Assembly: GCA_907165065.1 (NCBI GenBank)
Contig: OU015528.1
Location: 39,919,515 to 39,983,514, forward strand
Source: Caprimulgus europaeus
Lineage: Eukaryota; Chordata; Aves; Caprimulgiformes; Caprimulgidae
Length of the DNA stretch: 64,000 nt
Direction of reading: 5' to 3'
This document shows, piece after piece, positions 26,028-39,599 of this stretch. Both the position numbers and the translations under genes were made by a program. Numbering within the stretch: position 1 is the first letter of the stretch; each line of letters begins with the position of its first letter. The notes under the pieces are model-generated. The model ran no database searches. It worked only from the letters and a program-made list of their open reading frames with translations, and was not told where the DNA came from.

Positions 26028-27107
26028 GTACAAGGCTCAGTACCGGGGACACTCCTGTTTAACATCTTTATCAATGTTCTGGAAAAGGTGATCGAGTGCA
26101 CTCTCAGTAAGTTTGCAAATGACACCAAGCTGGGTGGAAGTGCTTATCTGCTTGAGCTTAACAAGGCTCTGCAGAAGGATCTAGACAGATTAGGTCGATG
26201 GGCCAAGACCAATTGCATGAGTTTCAATAAGGTGAAATGCAGAGTTCTATGCTTTGACCACAACAACCCCTGAGAGTACTACTGGCTTGGGGAGGAGTGG
26301 CTGGAGAGCTGCTCAGCAGAGAGGGACCTGGAGGTGTTGACTGATGGCTGGCTAAACATGAGTCAACGGTGTGCCCAGGTGGCCAAAAAGGCAAATGGCA
26401 TCCTGGCCTGTATCAGGAATAGTGTGGGCAGTAGGACCAGGGAAGTTATCTTACCCTTTTATTTGGCACTAGTGAGGCCGCACCTCAAGTACTATGTTCA
26501 GTTTTGGGCCCCGCACTACAAGAAGGACATGGAGGTGCTGGAGCGTGTCCAGAGAAAGGCAATGAAGCTGATGAAGCGTCTGGAGAATAAGTCTTATGAG
26601 AAGCAGCTGAGAGAACTGGGATTGTTTAGCCTGGAGGAAAGGAGGCTCAGAGTAGATCTTGTTGGTCTTTCTGACTACCTGAAAGGAGGGTGTAGAGAGG
26701 TGGAGGTCAGTCTGTTCAACCAAGTAACAAGTGATAGGACAAGAGGAAATGGAAGGGAAGTTGTACCAAAGGAAGTTTAGATTGGATATTAGGAAGAATT
26801 TCTTTACTGAAAGGGTTATCAGGCATTGGGATGGGTTGACCAGGGCAGTGGTGGAGTCCTCATCCCTGGAGGTATTTAAGAATCACAAAATCACAGAATC
26901 ACAAAATGTTAGGGATTGGAAAGGACCTCGAAAGATCATCTAGTCCAATCCCCCTGGGGGAGCAGGAACATCTAGATGAGAAGAGTCATATAGTTGTAGT
27001 GTTCAGGGTCATGGTTTAATTGGGGACTTGTTAGTGGGAGGTTAATGATTTGACTTGATGATCTTAAAGGTCTTTTCCAATCTACTCAATTCTGTGTGAA
27101 ATTCTGA
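26028..27107 (+). mobile_element. Old CR1 LINE, split by a nested CR1
   Basis: Starts in the reverse transcriptase around motif B and runs through ORF2 to a 3' tail ending TTTTCCAATCTACTCAATTCTGTG. Visible pieces are [20 protein letters not shown], then FANDTKLGG where CR1 copies normally read FADD, then [15 protein letters not shown] and [16 protein letters not shown]. Breaks include a stop TGA near 26272 and a frame change near 26780. At 26882-26981 it is interrupted by a CR1 tail in the opposite direction. After that the host element resumes with its own 3' untranslated segment (26982-27107). The older type of 3' end, TGATCTTAAAGGTC, is shared with the minus-strand piece at 45.9 kb. Confidence 0.93.
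26882..26981 (-). mobile_element. Nested CR1 3' end, about 100 bp
   Basis: Reverse-complemented, this reads CTCATCTAGATGTTCCTGCT, then GATTGGACTAGATGATC and TTTCGAGGTCC, and ends in three degenerate ATTCTGTG units. That matches the 3' ends of the plus-strand copies at 44.6 and 60.0 kb. It sits in the opposite direction inside the older CR1, whose sequence continues on both sides. AAG lies immediately before it (26878-26880) and AAG again just after (26981-26983), possibly a very short target duplication. Confidence 0.88.
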
Positions 27108-30100
27108 AGAGTTTAACATATGTATACTTTTTGAAGAGAATAGGAAGAGTAGATTTGGCTGTCAGAAAAGCCACCACTGTTGTGCCTGACCTGGTCCAGT
27201 GATTTATTTACATGAATGTAACAAGACAGAGGAAAATCATACCCTGTATTTTTAATGTGCTACATCACTGTGCTCCCTCACTGTGGCAACATAAGCTAAG
27301 ATTTTTCTGTGTAGTGTACTTGGCCGTATTGAAAGCTGTCTGCAAGATGTTGAATAATTCCATCTCCATTCTCTTGTTTTCTGTGTTGCTCTTATGATGT
27401 TTCCCTTTGTAAATCCTCTGTATCTTTCTCTACTGTCATACATATGCCTTCTTCCATGTCACCTTTGCCACTCTTTGAAAATCTATGCAGGCTAAGCACT
27501 TTCTCTTGGCTCCAGTAGCTTCTGAAAACAACATCCCCTTGGGAACTTTCTCAACAAGAAAGCATTTATTTGAAACAAAACATTGTCAATCAGTTTTGAG
27601 ACTACCCAGCCACAATTAGTGGTATATTCAGTATCACCTCTTGAAAAGCATATAATACTTTCAAAAGTAGGCAATATTCTAAACAAAAAAAACAAAATAT
27701 GGAAAAATGTAGCCTCAGATTCAGACACTTGGGGTTTTTTTGTTTTCATTTGTGGTTTGGTTAGTTTTACTTCATTGCTTGCATGAAAAATGGTTTAGGA
27801 CAATCTCAAATCTTTTTAAACACACTTCTGTGTGTTGAACCTCCCTGTTGACAGTATCACATTTCAAGCATTACAAATGAGAGGTTTAGAGACAACATTT
27901 CGTTATGTGAACCTAAGAATACCTGACAAATAAAATTACAGCTAGATTGTCATAGATATAATATGCACAGTTCTCTAATTTACATGACAGGATGTGGATC
28001 AAACTTTTCAGGATAATTTACAAGTTCTTCTATTAGTGCAAAAGATAAAACACCGTAGATTTTCTTAGAGGAGTTTTTGACTTAAAAAAATAACTTGAGG
28101 AATCATCACATCTGTACTGAATACTTAGTCCCAGAATTACCTGTTTTTTGAAGGTACCTTTTCTTTCAAAAATAGACTTTGTCCCTCTCAGGGGTCTAAC
28201 ACCTTGATTGCCTCTCTGTTGATCTGGGTGTGCAGGCACAGGAGAGAATGGAGGATTCTGACAACAGTCCAGTTCTTGACATTCATGTTATTATTATTGG
28301 AAAACTCCAGAACACTTCTAAAACTTTATAGAAAACAAATGATCCTGATGCAGGTGAGGTGCAACAAATAATACAGCCTTTTGCTGGGAATGGACATTAT
28401 CACTTTTTTCAAAGCCTACAATATTGATATAAAGACTTTTTTAGCTTCTGTCTAGATATATATACCTCCAAACAACAAGCTTAGACATGTTCTTCATCAT
28501 AGAATATAATCTATATTTGAGTTATAAAGGGCTATTATTTGTATATATTTTTTGTAAGTATGTTCTTTTTCACCTATAAAAAAGTTTGGCTATTTATCTG
28601 TTATTTCTGAACATCTGGAGACATTGTTAGACTCCTGGATGTATCAGGTTTGTACCAGCTGTGCTGTTTGATGGATGGCCCTGTATTTTTTTCCAGCATG
28701 TTTTAGTCACAAAAATGAAAGCCCGAAACCAAAAATATTTTATAAAACATAAAAATCACCAATCTTATGAGTTATTAAGCAAATAAACAAAAGAGTAAAA
28801 ATAATGCTTATACACAATTTGGAGTAACTTATTTTTGTTAGCATTTCTTTTGTGTTCTTGAAAGTGGGCCAGTAAATGTAATGTTATCAAACTTTCGTAA
28901 CTGTAATGGCTTCATAATACCAGGACATATATTTATAAGAAAAGGGAGTCAGAGAACTGCCCCTTAAGTCCAGTTGAAATTCTGGTCAAAAAAGTGCATG
29001 GTTTGGCTGTATTTTAATCCAATTTAATAGCTCTAACACAGAATCACACAGAGTAAGGTAAGAAATGGTGTTCTTGCAGTTCTAATGTACTTTCTTGAGA
29101 TCTAGACTAATTCCTTAACACATTCTTTTAATGTGACTAGTCATCGATTCACTGATGGTACCTGTTATCCTCCTACTACAATGCTTGCTTATGGCTGTCC
29201 TCATTTTTTTTACCTCTTTTAATCCTATTTTACACTTACTTAGTATGTTTCATCTGTATTGAAGCTTTCAGAGCTTCTAGGTTTAATACAACAACACAAT
29301 AATGGCATAATGTTCTCCTATTAAATCCAGATACAACTGTAAGAGTGATGAGAAAAGGCAGGTTAATGAACATATTTAAAACTGTTTTCCCAGGTCTGAG
29401 AGTCTGGGATCAGATTCTCAATATTGCTGACTGAAATCAGTTTAGGTACAAAATTGAAGACTGTGATGAACAGTCATTTTAGTGTCCTGGACAATTTTTG
29501 TGTGACTTGATTCACTTTTCCCTCAGTATCTCCTGTACAGTCTGATGGTGTCAGTAAAATTATGTGATACTATACTTTGCCCCTTGATGAAGTATGTGGA
29601 TTTTACCATCTCAAAGTCAACATTCATCCTCTCATATGACATTATACTAAAGTTGTGTATGTATTAGAAAGCAATGCAGCACAGTAGGAATGGATCTACA
29701 GTGTATTTTGTGGGTATTTATTTCAGATTAGCTCTAGTCTAGGCCTAGACTATTAGACTATAAGCTTATTAATAACTAGAGCACATTAGATATATGTAAT
29801 GTAGAAGGGTAACTTCTTTAATTTAGTATGGAAGGAATACACTGATCACATTGAGAATCCTTCAGGATGTGAGCCCAAGGTGCAGCAGGCAGCAACACCC
29901 AGGAGATTAACTTTGGAAACACACTGATCTGAACTAGGATGCTAATATCCTCATAAATATTCTGAGACATTCCAGTTAATTCCTATTCTAGTTGGTGAGG
30001 AAGGTGCATTGATTTCATAACTACTTGCAATGGCAAATATTGATAAATGTTGTTATGCACTTCTTTGTATAAGATTCTTGATATTCATGTTAGATTATGC

Positions 30101-30129
30101 AGAGGATGAAAAAAAAATTCCAAAACAGA
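27108..30129. other. Unique AT-rich DNA, no gene seen
   Basis: No recognisable gene or transposon. Open frames are 60-85 codons and occur on both strands at overlapping positions, as expected by chance. A short A-run precedes the next CR1 at 30110-30118. Confidence 0.6.
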
Positions 30130-30918
30130 CCTCATGAATTCCGCAAGGCCAAATGCAAGGTCCTGCACCTGGGTTGGGGCAAACCTAAGCACAAATACAG
30201 GCTTGGCGATGAGTGGCTTCAGACCAGCTCTGAAGAGAAGGACTTGGGAGTGGTGGTAGATGAGAAGCTGAACATGAGCCAGCAATGTGTTCTTGCAACC
30301 CAGAAGGCCAACTGTATCCTGGGCTGCATCAAGAGAAGCGTGGCCAGTAGGGAGAAGGAGATATTTCTCCCCCTCTACTCTGCTCTCATAAGGCCCCACC
30401 TGGAGTACTGTGTCCAGTTCTGGAGCCCACAACACAAGAAAGACATGGACCTGTTAGAATGAGTCCAGAGAAGGGCCACAAGGATGACCAGAGGGCTGGA
30501 GCACCTCTCCTATGAAGACAGACTGAAAGAGTTGGGGCTGTTCAGCCTGGAAAAGAGAAGGCTTCGGGGAGATCTTATAGCTGCCTTCCAGTACATGAAG
30601 TGCCTACAAGAAAGCTGGGGAGGGACTTTTTATAAGGGCAGTTAATGACAGAACAAGGGGAAGTGGCTTTAAGCTGTAAGAGGGTAGGTTTAGATTAGAT
30701 ATTAGGAAGAAATTCTTCACTGTGAGGGTGGTGAGGCACTGGAACAGGTTGCCCAAGGAAGTTGTGGATGCCATCTCCCTGGAAGTGTTTAAGGCCAGGC
30801 TGGATGAGGCTTTGAGCAATCTGGTCTAGTGAAAGGTGTCCCTGCTGATGGCAGGGGGGTTGGAACAAGATGTTCCTTAAAGTCCCTTCCAACCCAAACC
30901 ATTCTATAATTCTATGAT
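30130..30918 (+). mobile_element. CR1 LINE, 5'-truncated 3' fragment
   Basis: Starts in ORF2 downstream of the catalytic motifs (peptide KCKVLHLGWGKPKHKYRLG), continues through MSQQCVLATQKANCILGCI and [20 protein letters not shown], and is stopped at 30460-30462 by TGA where related copies have an arginine codon. Coding similarity resumes after the stop and continues, with frame changes, into FFTVRVVRHWNRLPKEVVDA-like sequence. The 3' tail is AACCCAAACCATTCTATAATTCTATGAT, a different subfamily from the GATCTTTCGAGG copies. The closest relative in this window is the copy at 49.8 kb. Confidence 0.95.
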
Positions 30919-33739
30919 CTTGTTGAGTGGGACCTGAGCAGCATAATTGTAATCCAAATTATGGAAGAAATAAAATTCTGTAGCAAAGAGGGAATTCTGC
31001 AAGCACTACTGATTTTTTTTTTTTTAGTCTTATTGTTATTGTATACTCTCCAAAAAATACAGGACATAGTTTCTAATTAATATATATATATTGCAACTCT
31101 TAACAAAATCATGTATCTCAGCCAGGTGCTGTAAACATGACCTAAGGATCATATTTCCAATAATACATTTTGAATCTACTAAATTTTCAACTCAGTAATG
31201 TCAAAATTGTCGAATTTGTTTAAATTTGTGCAGAATTTTAAATAGGCAGAAAAACCAGACCTCAGTAAGATTTACATCTTAATTTTTATGTAGTCAGTTC
31301 CCAGATTTCATTTTTTGAGGGATGTGTATACCAATAGTTATGACTGATACTTTTCTTTTTTCCTTTTCAAAGGTATTTTGGTAACTTTTCCTTCAAATCC
31401 AAACACATCAGCTCTACATTCCACATCACAGCACATAAAACAAAACACTTTAGAGTATTCATATCAGACTAAATTTTTTATTAAAAGGATTAAATTCTTT
31501 ACAGGAAATGTAGAAATGATCTTTGTGTTTCACATCTTTTATGCAATCAGCAAAATGTACGAGAAAGAACGTTCCACCAGGTGCCTTGAAAACAGGCTGC
31601 TTTCCCTGTGGTACATCTCAGCGACGAGTTGAGGAAATATTATGTTGACAGAGCTTGAGGGAAAAAGAAAATGAACATTGTTCTTCAACAGCTCTCAAAT
31701 TCAGCTTTGGCAGTAGAGTAAGCAGCTACAATTTAATGGCACCTTGTGTAAGTGAATTTACAAGATGTCGTTTTTAAGGGTCATTTTCCTGTTATAAAGC
31801 ACATATGGTAAATAAGAATTTTAGGAAGAAAAATTATGATTAGTTTTATGCATATCTTTTAGTGTTTCTCTGACAAATAATTTTCACTAGCTTTAACCCT
31901 TCTCCTTTTGGAAACACATTTAAAGCTCATAACTGTCATAAGTGGTCTTTGTGAAAGGAATGGGAATACCTCCTCTACAAGTTCTAAGAAAATAGCCACT
32001 TCCAAAACCTGTCAAATAGAATTGTCAAATTATAAAACAGCTTGATACTAGAAACTGCATTAGTTCCTAGTCACAGAGCACAGCATAGTCCTTATCTGTG
32101 GACCTCTAATTTCTCATGACAATTTGGGCAGAATGTGAATGGAGTGCTGTGTATGTGTACTTATGAGTTATTGCTTTGTTAGCTTTTCAGGAGCAGATTG
32201 GTGAAAAATAAAAGCTATTTTTAGTCATGAGAATTTTTATTCAAAACACTTCTAAAATATGGAAATTTGTACTAGTAACATTAATATGTAGCTTTTTGTG
32301 ATATGTGAGAGGATGTGGTAACAGGGTAGTTCATGAATCAATTTCTTTACCTTTGTCTACAGCTGGGAATAGAAGTTACATTGATTAGTAAAAAAATTCT
32401 GGGAGCTTTTTCCTTGTTTTTGTTGCTAAGGAAACCACTTCCTTGGCATCAGTACATTCAGCAGGTCTGTCTCACTTTTCTGTGAGCTCTAACAGAAGCA
32501 GGATTGTGGAATGGCATTGGGGGGCAAAAAACCACAGAGATAAACAAGAAGGAAAAGATTAACAAAAGTATCTGAAAGTTAATACAGGGATATTGCTTAG
32601 CTGAATTGAATTAACTCTTGTTTCTGTGTAGGTTAGCTAGGGAGCTTTGTGTACAGGTAAGGGTTTAAGGCTCCAACAAGACTACAGTTAAAAGCCAAAG
32701 AGGAACAGAAGCTTCCACGTCAGAAATTCCCAACCACAACCACCCCCCCAGAAAGCCCCAAAACACCAAAATGAAGAGGGAAAGGTGGAACCACGTGGTC
32801 TGGATACAAAATCTGAAGGTAGAGATGTTTGGTTTCCACTCTTCTACCAGTCTTCTATTTTAAATAGAGTACTTTCTTCTACTGCTCCCATCACATAATG
32901 TACTTGATGCTATGTCAGATGGGATATAGTAATTATGTGTATTTGATACTGTAAATGAACTTTTTTGTTGGTGTTTCTGCAGTTGTAATTTATTTCTTAC
33001 TTCACTTCTGCACTGTGTATCACAAAATCAAGTCTGGAGAATGAGGAGATAGACAAGTGACTGCTATCCACTTTTTCAGGATGACTGTACAAAGTCTCAG
33101 CTGTTTCCTTTTCCACCACTGTTCCTTGCAAATAATTTAAACTCAGCTAAAAATGAAGTGAGCTGCAAGCAGGATAAACAAACCACCACATTTGGCAGAA
33201 AGTTGGGTGATACATGAAAACCTGTCACATAAGTTTTATTAATAAAAGTGAAGGAAATCCCAAGTGGTATAATGGTTGGCTCTAGGATATAGTAGAGGTA
33301 TACAATCTCTTTTTTTTTAAAAAAAAAAAAAGGAAAAATCTCTAAGTCAGTGGTATGAACCCAGGCAAGAGCAATAGTAAAAACATCATTGTCACCTTAC
33401 AAACTTACAACAGTTTACCACGTTTGAAGGCTGTTAATAATCTCCGTACCATTTCTTGTTCAAAAGTCAGACACAAACCCCTGCCATCACAGTTAGGTCT
33501 ATTTGCATTCTTAAACTGAAAGTTTCAAAATGTATTGTTGTTATGGAATTGTGAAGACTCTGAAACTGATGCCATCACTAAATGAAGCAAGGAAACATAT
33601 TCCCAATTCACTTACCCAGTCCTTTCTCCATTTCTGCACATAAAATGAGTATATTTTTCCGTGTATTTCAAGGTTATTCTTGTGATTATGAATATGTACT
33701 GGTAGATATCATGAAGATCTAGACACATTACTTGGGAAC
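30919..33739. other. Unique AT-rich DNA, no gene seen
   Basis: An 84-codon plus-strand frame (31378-31632) has no recognised motif. A T-run joined to an A-run at 33310-33331 forms a small palindrome. Nothing else identified. Confidence 0.6.
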
Positions 33740-34116
33740 TGTTAGGAGCTACAAGAGTGAGGCTACTCCACAGGGAGGAAGAGGTGTCAGACAAGGGTGT
33801 CCCCAGCACAGCTGAGCAGTAATCACCCTGACCAGGGTGCAGGGGAGCAGAACAAGACAGGGGAAGCAACAGGTTCCATCAACAGGCCAGTGCTATCAAA
33901 AGCAGGGTAATCTCAGACAAAGGTCCAAGGTCCATTCAGGAAAGTCAAATGGACGTTAGGGATCAGCAGATGACAGGACTGGAACCAGTTATACTTGCAA
34001 CGCATTTCAGGCAACTCCAGCCCTGATTGCTGATAGGCTTTCTGGAGCAAAGTGTACATGGAGTGCTGTGGTCAGCCCAGGGAGCTGATCCTATGGATGC
34101 TCTCAGGGCCCTGACA
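33740..34116. mobile_element. Possible solo LTR or other GC-richer repeat
   Basis: A 377-bp block is clearly GC-richer than both flanks. Its ends are inverted and LTR-like: it opens TGTTAGG and closes CCTGACA, which on the other strand reads TGTCAGG. The five bases before it are GGAAC and the five after it are GGGAC, so a target duplication with one difference is possible. Against an LTR: I see no AATAAA or ATTAAA on either strand inside it and no obvious TATA box, so strand cannot be assigned. It contains the local repeat AGGTCCAAGGTCC near 33919. I do not recognise the family. Confidence 0.35.
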
Positions 34117-35555
<1,439 letters not shown>

Positions 35556-38500
35556 AGAAGACTTTCTGTTTATATAAAAAACAACCTGAATTAATGTGTA
35601 TGAGGAAGTCATTTGTGCTTGTTTGTATGTAGCCTGAATACAGGGTTGTGCTTTAGTCTTTAATTTTAATCCTTGTACTGAATTCTACAGGAAAAATAAT
35701 CTTAGTTTTTCTTCAAAGTCTGTTATTAATTTTCTATATACAGAACTATACATCTTGGAATTTTATTACTGTTTTAACTAGAATTTGGAGCACACAATAA
35801 TACAATATCTGGGTAAATCTATGAGAGATGATTCTAAAATAAATAAACATTTTTTCCGTATAACATAGTTCCATGAAATACTACAAAAGTTCATAAAATG
35901 ATAATTTTCTCAATCACAATGTCCAAAGCTAAATTTGCCTGTACATATGGTTTATTTCCCATTGAGAAATGATCTTTGGCTATGTAACTGAGGGGAGTTA
36001 CTTTTTGCATTTTATATAAACAATACTTTATTTATCTGTAATATTTTTTCTTAACCATTATGCTTACCAAAATCAGGCATATATTTAAATTGGCATCACC
36101 CTTGGCACTGCTTACTGAATTGAGTTTGTCTGAATTGATGATAATGAGATCTTAAACACCTACCTATCTATACTGGTATGCCTAAACTAAAATTACCAGT
36201 TCTCAAGTCAAGTGAAGGTAAAAGTAACTGATTTATCTCAGTCTTCACACTGGGACTTATTTCTCCATATCTTTTGGCCCTTGTTTGGATGAATTTTTTT
36301 TCAGCAACTGAACACAAAATAAACAAAAACCATAGTTTTAACCTTGCATTTTTGGCCAGATGTGGGCTAAGGTTCAGCTTTGTCTCTTTATCTACTATCT
36401 GAAGAATATGGATTTGATAAATCAGATCCTATTTCTGTTCTCTTTCATCTATGAGCTTTATCCAAAGCAAACATACATCATTCCTTCCTGTTCAGGATTT
36501 GTGTGAAGAGATAACAGGCATTTTCTCTGACCTTACATAAATTCACATACAGGGCAAAATGCTGGAGTTGTAGGATTGCTGTAGGATTACTGCTTAACTG
36601 CAGTTAGAGATGTGAGCTTTTTTAAGTAAATGAAAGACCTTAACATGAGAAAAATCATCTGTATGGAAGAAAGAAACTCCCTAGTCACAAAGTCGACCTC
36701 TAATACTAATTTCTTAGGGATTGTGAAAAACTTAGAAAATTTATCTAAAAATAAGAGGCACCATTTAGAAACAAAATCCACTTTATTTCACATTTCTGCA
36801 ATGCTATAACAGTTCAGGTAAGCGTATTTCATTAAATCTTCTGTTTATTAGAAATCAGCTTACATTTCTGGTGTCTACTGTAGTTATTAGTACCAGTCTA
36901 TTGTCTGTCTATCACAGATAATCAATGCAGCACTTATCTTCACAACAGAAGTTTTTATATGAAAATTAAAACCGTGTAAAGCAGTTACTTCTTTCTGTCA
37001 CATGAGAATGGGAATAGGCTTAGTAAGAAACAAAAGGCTTGCTGTTTAAGACATTATATGCTATTGCTTCCAACAAAAAAAGTCCTAGTATTTCTTTCAT
37101 GCCACCAACTCTCTGTAATCAAAGAATGTTTCAAGAGTCACAGAACAGAGATCTTCTTTCATATGGGTGGATTTGCTTAGAAGATTTTTGATCTATAGTC
37201 TAAAGCACTCCAATAATCTTTGAAAATCTGCAAGGTTTAGCTGAGGGACTCAGTTAAAGAGACTGGACTTCAATTGAGAGAAATGAATAAAAAAAAATAG
37301 CTAAGCATTTGGTCTTTAATTCATAGCTCTGTTCAGCTTCTTAAAATTTCACTGGAGTCCTCATGAATAGAACTGTGAAATTCTGGAGTGAAAATGTGAA
37401 AGTGTTATCATCACTGACATGTCCATTCACACACAACTTTCAATTGAAAATGCAATTTATCTTGGTAAATATATGGTACCTACAAAAAATAAAAGGCTCT
37501 CTGTTGTGTTCCTTCCATACATATGTTCAAGTTGGTAATCTGCCTAGGTTAGTAGTTGAGTAGTTGTGGATGTTTTTTAATTTTACAGAAAAAAATCACA
37601 GAGAGAGGAACTAAAAAATAGGAAAATATTTTATGACCCCTGCATCATTTTCCAGTTTTTGAGCACTCTTATTTATTTCTTTCTTTCCCTCTTCCCTTTT
37701 TTAAAGTAGTTGAATATGGAAAATAGAAAAAGAAAATGCAAATAATCCCAAGTAATGTTCATGAGCTTTCAAAGGTGTGAATAATGATTTAATCAGTAAA
37801 AATCAGAATCTATTGCAGATAATTTGTATATAAGAAAAGCAATTAAAAATGGCCTGTTGTGAAAAATCCTGATTCTTTGAAAATAAATGGAATATTTTTT
37901 GAAGTTCACAGCAGGGAATCTGAGCACTCGGTCTTTCTAGTTGAAATATGGGAGGCATGAATCTTTTTGAAGTTGACATATATTTCTGGAAATATCTAAA
38001 CCTACCTTCAGCATATCTGCAAGAGAACTTCAGGTCATGACATATTCCAGAACAAATCTTATAAAACCCAAAATATATACAATCTCTAGAGAAGTATCTT
38101 CTCTCTCCTTCCTATTACTCATACTGTTCTGAAGTGATCCAGAGTGGCGAACTAGTCTTGATGGTCATTAACTGAAGGAAAAGAAATAAATTTCTTTCCA
38201 TTTGGGTTACATCCCAGATTCTGCTTGATGAAAAGCAGAGACATAAGCCTCAGAGCACTGGAGAGATGCAGCCATAATTCATAGGATTACCCAGGGTATT
38301 TCCTAAAGCTGCTGTTCATAAAGCTGGACATTAGATAAGAACTTCAGTAATATCTACAAAGTGGCAGTTTGAGGATGGAGAATCTTGCGCTCTTCCTGAA
38401 GTGTCACTACTGCAGATGATGCTGAGATAGATGGGCCATAGGCTTGAAGTAGCCTTGATATCTGTGACCCTCATCTAAAAGCTCTTTGCTGGCCCATCAG

Positions 38501-39364
38501 AAGATCGAGAGTAAAACCTGTCTAACAAATATTGAAAACTAAATATGTAGCTACAGTTTTGTATGAAATAAAAAATTCATTGTGCAGGCTTGCTTTGTTC
38601 ATAAGCATCACCTTGATATGTCAAGAGATCCATGTAAAGAGAAAAACAGAGAGCAACCATACCACATCGCTGCCTGAAAAATAATAATGTGTCTTAAGTT
38701 GGCTGCTTGTTAAGTTCTTATTTGTCTGTGTTTCTGTACATCGCATTGAAGTGGTACTTTTAGAGGAGTAACTACAGAGGAAGGAAGTTATTGCTCTCTT
38801 CTGACACCAATCTATGTTGTCAAATTTTGCTTCAAGGAGGATTCAGTGATGATAGCTTTACTTCAACTACAGGGAAATCAAAACTGAAGAAAGAGAGTGG
38901 AAAAGAATATAGAAGAAACCAGTGACTTTAAAAAATGTTGTGTGGAAAGCACATGATTGAGTTATAAAACAGATGATGTGATGGGAGAGCAGGTTTGAAC
39001 ATAAAGAAGTCTTACGGTGAATTGCCATTTCACAACAGGGTGGTCCCAGTAGGATGAAAAATTGGTGATCTAAACTATACCTTACTATAAAAACAGCTCA
39101 AGCTTTAAATAAGTTGCTGTCTTAGTCATCAATTAAATCATAAACCCACTAACTAAACTAATTTATGTCTTTGTCAAATAGGAATTGATTTATAAAGCTT
39201 TAATCTTGGCAATGCCATTTGAAAAGAAACTTTAAACTGTGACCAGAAGTGTGTATATTCTTCCCTTTCGCACTTACTAATAAAACTTCCCTTACTTAAG
39301 GAGTTTCCTTTTCTTAATTAAATTGCACGTTTGACATTTTAGCCATTTTTGTATGCACTTGAGA
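35556..39364. other. Unique AT-rich DNA, no gene seen
   Basis: No gene or named repeat recognised in 3.8 kb. Open frames stay below about 70 codons. Confidence 0.6.
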
Positions 39365-39411
39365 TTAATATACACTTATTAAAGGCTATTCCTTTAATAA
39401 GTGCATATTAA
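39365..39411. repeat. Strong inverted repeat (21-bp arms, 5-nt loop)
   Basis: Arms 39365-39385 and 39391-39411 pair with a single mismatch (39372 with 39404) around the loop CTATT. The inner 13 bp, CACTTATTAAAGG and its complement, are perfect. The right arm ends within a few bases of the first recognisable CR1 sequence at about 39412. There is no T-run or coding gene beside it, so it is not a bacterial-type terminator. Confidence 0.9.
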
Positions 39412-39599
39412 AGGGAGGTTGCCCAGGAAGGCTGTGAAATCTCCTTCTCTGGAGACATTCAAAACCCCCCTGGACGCCTTCCTGTGTGAACTCATCTAGG
39501 TGTTCCTGTTCCGGCAGAGGGATTGGACTCGATGATCTTTCGAGGTCCCTTCCAATCCCCAACATTCTATGATTCTGTGATTCTGTGATTCTGTGATTC
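39412..39599 (+). mobile_element. CR1 LINE, short 3' end
   Basis: Only the last 60 or so codons of ORF2 and the 3' tail remain: the codons for a SLETFKT-like segment and the terminal LDAFLCELI-type peptide, then TCTAGGTGTTCCTG, GATCTTTCGAGGTCC and four ATTCTATG/ATTCTGTG units. It belongs to the same group as the 44.6 and 60.0 kb copies and has few differences from them, so it looks fairly young. The strong inverted repeat lies directly at its truncated 5' end. Confidence 0.95.

Noticed and set aside
29036-29076. ACACAGAATCACACAGAGTAAGG, similar to a reversed CR1 tail
   Set aside because: Too short and no downstream CR1 sequence follows.
39365-39411. Reading the hairpin as a microRNA precursor or a terminator
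   Set aside because: The stem is only 21 bp, short for a microRNA precursor, very AT-rich, and has no T-run or gene next to it. Its position at a CR1 junction offers a better explanation.
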